64,000 bases of DNA, from contig NZ_CP118574.1 in NCBI RefSeq assembly GCF_028898845.1, forward strand, positions 2,604,001 to 2,668,000. Reading direction: 5' to 3'. Below are positions 62,868-64,000 of this stretch, one piece after another. This stretch comes from Streptomyces sp. WZ-12 (GTDB lineage Bacteria > Actinomycetota > Actinomycetes > Streptomycetales > Streptomycetaceae). Every line of letters begins with the position of its first letter. Position 1 is the stretch's first letter. Under the pieces are notes generated by a model, which saw nothing but the letters and a program-made list of their open reading frames with translations, did no database searches and was not told the DNA's origin. Position numbers and translations under genes: made by a program.

Positions 62868-64000
62868 TCACTTCTTCGTGGCCGCGGCTTCCTTCTTCGG
62901 TGCGGAGACCGGGCCGCGCCGGACCGAGCCGGGGGCGTTCCACTCGGCGCGCTTGCGGGCGCGCTTCTTGGCGGCCTCGGAGGAGTCCAACTGCCAGGGC
63001 ACCGAGGTGACCATGACGCCGGGGGTGAAGAGGAGGCGTCCCTTCAGGCGCAGTGCGGACTGGTTGTGCAGCAGGTGCTCGTACCAGTGGCCGACGACGT
63101 ACTCGGGGATGTAGACGGAGACCGCATCGCGCGGGCTCTCCCGGCGCAGCGACTTGACGTAGTCGATGATCGGCCGGGTGATCTCGCGGTACGGGGAGGC
63201 CAGGACCTTCAGCGGCACCTCGATGCCGCGGCGCTCCCACTCGGCACGCAGGGCGCGGGTGTCGGCCTGGTCGACGTCGACGCTGACGGCTTCCAGGGTG
63301 TCCGAGCGCATCAGCTTGGCGTAGTTCAGGGCACGCAGGGTGGGCTTGTGCACCTTGGAGACCAGGACGATGGAGTGGACGCGCGAGGGGCGGACGACCT
63401 CGTCGTCGGGGAGGTCGGGGGCGGCGATCTCGTCGGCGACCCGGTCGTAGTGACGGCGGATCGCGGTCATCGTGACGAAGAAGATGACCATGCCGAGGAG
63501 GGCGACCCAGGCTCCGTGGGTGAACTTCGTCAGCAGCACGACGACGAGGACGAGGCCGGTGAAGAAGGCGCCGAAGGTGTTGATGGCGCGGGAGCGGTGC
63601 ATCCGGTGGCGCTTGGCCTGGTCCTTCTCGCTCCGCAGGTGGCGGTTCCAGTGCCGGACCATGCCGATCTGACTGAGCGTGAAGGAGACGAAGACGCCGA
63701 CGATGTAGAGCTGGATCAGGCGGGTGGAGTCCGCGCCGTAGAGGTAGACCAGGACGGTGGCGGCGCCGGCCAGCAGCACGATGCCGTTGGAGAACGCCAG
63801 CCGGTCGCCGCGGGTGTGCAACTGGCGCGGCAGGTAGCGGTCCTGGGCGAGGATCGAGCCGAGCAGCGGGAAGCCGTTGTAGGCGGTGTTGGCGGCGAGG
63901 AAGAGGACCAGCGCGGTGGCCGCGGCGAGGACGACGAAAAGGAAGCTGCCCTTGCCGAAGACCGCCTCGGCGACCTGCGAGATCACCGGGTTCTGGGTGT
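62868..64000 (-). CDS. APC family permease with C-terminal cytoplasmic domain (partial, 5' end outside)
   Basis: The frame is open to the right edge, so the N-terminal half is missing. Visible are helices with FLAANTAYNGFPLLGSILAQDRYLPRQLHTRGDRLAFSNGI in pieces, FVSFTLSQIGMVRHW, then a soluble region (VHSIVLVSKVHKPTLRALNYAKLM, EVPLKVLASPYREITRPII, YIPEYVVGHWYEHLLHNQSA). This is the actinobacterial DUF-tailed APC permease usually paired with Trk and the TrmA-family gene. The tail ends with a Lys/Ala-rich stretch. Substrate unknown; cation or amino acid. Confidence 0.88.
   Translation of the reverse strand, partial: TQNPVISQVAEAVFGKGSFLFVVLAAATALVLFLAANTAYNGFPLLGSILAQDRYLPRQLHTRGDRLAFSNGIVLLAGAATVLVYLYGADSTRLIQLYIVGVFVSFTLSQIGMVRHWNRHLRSEKDQAKRHRMHRSRAINTFGAFFTGLVLVVVLLTKFTHGAWVALLGMVIFFVTMTAIRRHYDRVADEIAAPDLPDDEVVRPSRVHSIVLVSKVHKPTLRALNYAKLMRSDTLEAVSVDVDQADTRALRAEWERRGIEVPLKVLASPYREITRPIIDYVKSLRRESPRDAVSVYIPEYVVGHWYEHLLHNQSALRLKGRLLFTPGVMVTSVPWQLDSSEAAKKRARKRAEWNAPGSVRRGPVSAPKKEAAATKK

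Overview
This is a high-GC actinobacterial chromosome segment, almost certainly from a Streptomyces. The supporting signs are strong third-position GC bias, GTG/TTG starts, a TTA codon confined to a pathway regulator, SARP and gamma-butyrolactone-receptor-like regulators, a SepF-like protein, an rppA-type PKS with its P450, and the acnA/XRE-MurA pair, which I recall as adjacent in S. coelicolor (SCO5999/SCO5998). No rRNA, tRNA, IS element, phage or CRISPR array was seen.

Layout. (1) 1-7.9 kb, core: 3' end of a GH92 mannosidase, a secreted FG-GAP repeat protein, aconitase acnA, a DUF1648 membrane protein/GntR pair, and a MurA paralogue with an N-terminal XRE domain. (2) 8.0-24.4 kb, an unrecognised biosynthetic gene cluster. 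A leftward arm holds a SPASM radical SAM enzyme and an archaeal-type S-adenosylmethionine synthetase. A rightward, translationally coupled arm holds an alpha/alpha-barrel-like protein of unknown role, UDP-GlcNAc 2-epimerase, histidine phosphatase, GMC oxidoreductase, GT4 glycosyltransferase, a second seryl-tRNA synthetase and a truncated archaeal-type alanyl-tRNA synthetase homologue. A SARP activator with a TTA codon and a fused two-half ABC exporter follow. Upstream of the radical SAM gene are six heptamers at exact 11-bp spacing, 8 bp from a -10 box: a textbook SARP target. (3) 24.7-28.7 kb: SulP transporter, and a two-gene EACC1/caspase system whose caspase carries a DnaJ zinc-finger/C-terminal region but no J domain. 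(4) 28.9-39.9 kb: aryl-CoA catabolism (acyl-CoA dehydrogenase, aryl-CoA ligase, PaaX regulator, enoyl-CoA hydratase, bifunctional aryl-CoA monooxygenase/reductase) interleaved with two ArpA/ScbR-like receptors, an MDR reductase and a HAD phosphatase. (5) 40.2-44.5 kb: arginine deiminase pathway (arcA, arcB, permease). (6) 44.6-57 kb: a frameshifted MFS pseudogene, F420/LLM oxidoreductase, a small conserved protein, MazG-like protein, AAA ATPase, SepF-like protein, a MarR/ABC-2 drug-export operon, and a UlaA-type PTS. (7) 57-64 kb: small membrane protein, CYP158-like P450, tetrahydroxynaphthalene synthase rppA, TrmA-family RNA methyltransferase, and the 3' part of an APC permease running off the window.

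How the cluster may work (inference). The epimerase, phosphatase, GMC enzyme and GT4 suggest an amino-sugar (ManNAc-type) scaffold. The radical SAM enzyme, supplied by its co-transcribed SAM synthetase, would modify it. The SerRS and AlaRS-like enzymes suggest amino acids activated as adenylates or aminoacyl-tRNAs, giving an aminoacylated glycoside or a peptide-nucleoside-like product exported by the fused ABC transporter. I cannot match this gene set to a known compound.
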